Source of the DNA: Synergistaceae bacterium
GTDB lineage: Bacteria; Synergistota; Synergistia; Synergistales; Synergistaceae
Assembly (NCBI GenBank): GCA_031274465.1
Contig: JAISQC010000232.1
Coordinates: forward strand, 1 to 16,496
Length of the DNA: 16,496 nucleotides
Reading direction: 5' to 3'
The stretch's first letter is position 1, and each line of letters opens with the position of its first letter. This document shows positions 14,649-16,496 of the stretch, piece by piece. The notes beneath the pieces were generated by a model. The model saw only the letters and a list, made by a program, of their open reading frames with translations, made no database searches and had not been told where the DNA came from. A program made the translations under genes and the position numbers.

Positions 14649-15499
14649 GACGGCTCAACCTGAGATGCCGGGAAATTAGGGCGCTCGAGGCTGAGCCGGC
14701 CGAGCCTCCCAGCGGAAAGCGCGTCAAGCAGCGCTCGCCCCGACGCCTCGACGTCAACCCCGCCGCCCGGGAGTATTTTGCCCAGGCGGCGCCCGATTCG
14801 CTCCAGCACTTCGCGAGACGAGCCCGAGGCGTCTATTCCCCATGCGGAGGCAATGCACTGGGATAAATCCCGTTTTCGCAAAAAATCTAGGCATTCGCAG
14901 GCGAGATCGTCCCACGCGCCTATCACCTGCCCCTTGGTGGACGATATCCACGCGAGCATCCTATGGGTTCTGGCATCCGAGCGCGGGTCCAATATGCCGG
15001 GGGAATCGGCCACGATACATCCGGGGCCCGGGAACCACGACACGCCTTTGGTGACCCCCGGCACTCCCCCGACCGAGGCGGCCCTGCGCCCGACAAGCCG
15101 GTTGAGCAACATGGACTTTCCAACATTGGGAGTGCCTACTACGGCAACGCGCACGGAGCGGTATTTTCTTCGCGACGACGACGACGGGGCGAGTGCGGCT
15201 ATCGACCGTTTCAGCTCTTCTGGCAAGTTGCGGCGCAGATCGAGAGGCCATACGCGCCGCCCGGCCTCCTCGAAAAATTTAACCCACTCGGATGTCGCAT
15301 CGGGATTTGCAAGGTCGGCTTTTGAGAGAATGGTCCATACCGTGACCGAATCGGGAAATTTGTCTGATACGGCAGACATCGTCAGCAGAGGCGCCCTCGC
15401 GTCGCGAACTTCGAGCATCAGGTCCAGCAGACCGCTCAGTGCGCCTAGCTGTCGATTTCCCCGGGCCATATGCCCAGGGAACCACACGGTCCTGCCCAC
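14645..15499 (-). CDS. rbgA: Ribosome biogenesis GTPase RbgA (YlqF), circularly permuted
   Basis: RbgA drives a late step of 50S subunit assembly. The 284-residue protein has the permuted G-motif order of the family: WFPGHMARGNRQL (6-18), then the G4 motif SKAD (59-62), G1 GTPNVGKS (122-129), G2 around GVPGVTKG (145-152) and G3 DSPGI (165-169). The C-terminal helical domain ends with LGRLSLERP (266-274). G4 is normally NKxD; here Asn is replaced by Ser, which is unusual. The start is GTG at 15499, 3 nt after lepB, with no clear ribosome binding site. No later start is possible without losing the conserved WFPGHM. Confidence 0.94.
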   Translation of the reverse strand: MGRTVWFPGHMARGNRQLGALSGLLDLMLEVRDARAPLLTMSAVSDKFPDSVTVWTILSKADLANPDATSEWVKFFEEAGRRVWPLDLRRNLPEELKRSIAALAPSSSSRRKYRSVRVAVVGTPNVGKSMLLNRLVGRRAASVGGVPGVTKGVSWFPGPGCIVADSPGILDPRSDARTHRMLAWISSTKGQVIGAWDDLACECLDFLRKRDLSQCIASAWGIDASGSSREVLERIGRRLGKILPGGGVDVEASGRALLDALSAGRLGRLSLERPNFPASQVEPS

Positions 15500-15502
15500 G
15501 AT

Positions 15503-16024
15503 TTAATTCAACAGCCCGATCCGCCCGGGCGGCCAATATCTGAAAACCGCCGGCCCTCGCATGAAATCCGTTTTTACATACCCCCAGAAACGGCTGTCCT
15601 GCGAATTGGCCCGGTTATCCCCCAGACAGAAATAGCTGCCCGCAGGAATGACCTCCGGCGCCATCGTGAAATTGTCGGGATGCTGCACGTAGGGCTCGGC
15701 GATTTCCCTGTCATTGACGAAGACCCTTCCGCCGATTATCTCTACCTTGTCGCCTGGCAATCCGATCAGCCTCTTGACAAAATCCCTCCTTGGATCGACA
15801 GGATATTTGAATACGACTATCTGCCCTCGCTTGGGATGAATTTTAGGCAGGTGGTACCAGAATTTGAGAACCATAACCCTGTCGCCCGGCTCTAAAGCGG
15901 GAAGCATGGAACCGCTCGGTATCCAAAAAGCCTGAATCACGAAAGCCCTGATCAGCAAAGCAAGCACAATGGCGTAAACTACCGTCTCCAGGACATCGCG
16001 CCACCATGGCTTGGGTACAGACAT
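15503..16024 (-). CDS. lepB: Signal peptidase I
   Basis: It cleaves signal peptides from exported proteins at the outer face of the inner membrane. The 173-residue protein is of the short bacterial type with a single N-terminal transmembrane helix (about 13-33). The catalytic dyad is S39 in PSGSM (36-40) and K84 in RRDFVKRLIGLPGD (79-92). The other family boxes are GDNRANSQDSR (135-145) and the final FRYWPPGRIG. The ATG at 16024 is preceded by GAAGGGGG at about 7 nt. It is the first gene of the long minus-strand operon, upstream of rbgA as in many bacteria. Confidence 0.97.
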   Translation of the reverse strand: MSVPKPWWRDVLETVVYAIVLALLIRAFVIQAFWIPSGSMLPALEPGDRVMVLKFWYHLPKIHPKRGQIVVFKYPVDPRRDFVKRLIGLPGDKVEIIGGRVFVNDREIAEPYVQHPDNFTMAPEVIPAGSYFCLGDNRANSQDSRFWGYVKTDFMRGPAVFRYWPPGRIGLLN

Positions 16025-16039
16025 ATTCGAACCCCCTTC

Positions 16040-16087
16040 GCGTTAACTAACGCACAACAGTTTATACCGCCCGTCGCAAGCATACAA
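16040..16087 (-). promoter_or_regulatory. Possible promoter and operator of the lepB operon
   Basis: On the minus strand TATAAA (16061-16066) is a good -10 box. The best -35 candidate, TTGTAT (16082-16087), is at a short 15-nt spacing. Just downstream, where transcription would start, lies the inverted repeat GCGTTA-AC-TAACGC (16040-16053), which could be an operator or a 5' hairpin. Only the -10 box and the repeat are clear. Confidence 0.35.
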
Positions 16088-16093
16088 GCCCCC

Positions 16094-16123
16094 TTGACTT
16101 GAAATGCGAACGCGGATTATCAT
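16094..16123 (+). promoter_or_regulatory. Putative promoter of the small zinc-ribbon gene
   Basis: TTGACT (16094-16099) and TATCAT (16118-16123) are 18 nt apart on the plus strand, about 60 nt before the start codon. A second -10-like TATACT at 16138-16143 lacks a good -35 box. The gene diverges from lepB, so the 16025-16183 spacer serves both directions. Confidence 0.5.
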
Positions 16124-16183
16124 ATATCAAAATCGGTTATACTGAATACACGAAAAAAATAAAAACATGGAGGTGTTTTGAGG

Positions 16184-16345
16184 ATGCGCAAATATCGTTG
16201 CATCACGTGCGACCACAAATTCGAGGTCGGAGACAAGGAGAAGCCATACAAATGCCCGGCATGCCGGGAGCGTTTCGTGGAGCTGCTGGAAGGCCCGCCC
16301 GTCAAAGGCAAGCAGTGGGGCAGCAAGAGCTTCAGCGTAAAATAA
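16184..16345 (+). CDS. Small zinc-ribbon protein, unknown function
   Basis: A 53-residue protein with two CxxC knuckles, C6-ITC-9 and C24-PAC-27, spaced as in a zinc ribbon or rubredoxin-like fold, followed by a basic tail (GKQWGSKSFSVK). I do not recognise the family. GGAGG at 16169-16173 is followed by a TTG 4 nt away (16178) and an in-frame ATG 10 nt away (16184). The ATG is preferred, but the TTG would add only two residues. Codon choice and the conserved-looking cysteines suggest a real gene despite its size. It lies between the lepB operon (divergent) and tRNA-Val. Zinc or iron binding is inferred from the cysteines alone. Confidence 0.8.
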   Translation: MRKYRCITCDHKFEVGDKEKPYKCPACRERFVELLEGPPVKGKQWGSKSFSVK

Positions 16346-16374
16346 TTTAAAGAGTGCATTTAAGGCGATAGGAC

Positions 16375-16403
16375 TTGAAATAACCCCCTCAGCCGTTTAT
16401 AAT
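16375..16403 (+). promoter_or_regulatory. Sigma-70-type promoter of tRNA-Val
   Basis: TTGAAA (16375-16380) and a perfect TATAAT (16398-16403) are separated by exactly 17 nt. Transcription would start near 16410, about 11 nt before the mature tRNA. No terminator hairpin is visible between the zinc-ribbon gene and this promoter, so some read-through is possible. Confidence 0.8.
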
Positions 16404-16420
16404 GCACTCCGTCACGCGTC

Positions 16421-16495
16421 GGGCAACTAGCTCAGCGGGAGAGCGCCTCCCTCACACGGAGGAGGTCACAGGTTCGAAACCTGTGTTGCCCACCA
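16421..16495 (+). tRNA. tRNA-Val (anticodon CAC)
   Basis: The 75-nt cloverleaf includes an encoded CCA. The acceptor stem GGGCAAC pairs with GTTGCCC (16485-16491), with discriminator A and CCA at 16493-16495. The D arm contains AGCTCAGCGGGAGAGC. The anticodon stem CCTCC/GGAGG encloses CTCACAC, with anticodon CAC at 16453-16455, which reads the valine codon GUG. The T arm is ACAGGTTCGAAACCTGT. It lies at the window edge; a tRNA array could continue to the right. Confidence 0.97.
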
Positions 16496-16496
16496 G

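Overview
The window is a bacterial chromosomal segment of fairly high GC. It suggests the phylum Synergistota or a close relative. The grounds are the style of the partial 16S rRNA, the diderm-type coding content, and a lepB-rbgA-rnhB-yraN-comM-dprA-topA-trmFO cluster that also carries Firmicutes-like ylqG/ylqH-type genes. The taxonomic call is my inference from motifs; no database was searched.

Layout. (1) At 1-236 lies the 5' end of a 16S rRNA gene on the minus strand, running out of the left edge. It has a leader and a near-consensus promoter at 427-455. (2) Diverging from it at 710-3429 on the plus strand are a NarL-type response regulator, its overlapping sensor kinase and a free-methionine-(R)-sulfoxide reductase. 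They end in a bidirectional terminator near 3465-3486. (3) Convergent to these, on the minus strand, is a methyl-accepting chemotaxis protein (3515-5287). (4) An AT-rich stretch at 5303-5683 has no convincing gene. It does hold a strong minus-strand promoter about 100 nt ahead of an intrinsic terminator, which looks like a small RNA or an attenuated leader for the chemotaxis gene. (5) At 5684-16024 on the minus strand is a very compact row of eleven genes, read from right to left: lepB, rbgA, rnhB, a FliK/YlqG-like protein, a FlhB C-terminal-domain protein, yraN, comM, dprA, a short Smg/DUF494-like protein, topA and trmFO. Several neighbours overlap by 4 nt, so it is probably one operon with translational coupling. 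(6) At the right edge on the plus strand are a 53-residue zinc-ribbon protein and a tRNA-Val(CAC), each behind a recognisable promoter.

How the genes fit together. The long operon is a housekeeping cluster: protein secretion (LepB), 50S subunit assembly (RbgA), RNA:DNA hybrid removal (RnhB), handling of incoming single-stranded DNA and recombination (ComM, DprA, YraN), supercoiling (TopA) and tRNA methylation (TrmFO). The two-component pair with the fRMsr suggests a signalling unit linked to redox or methionine oxidation. The chemoreceptor and the two flagellar-export-like proteins hint at motility, but no flagellar structural gene is present.

I did not find a clearly new multi-gene system. 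The items most worth a second look are the candidate small RNA/leader at 5378-5480, the Smg C-terminal-only gene, the lysine-rich N-terminal tail of TopA with its two A8 runs, the SKAD motif in RbgA, and the small zinc-ribbon protein.
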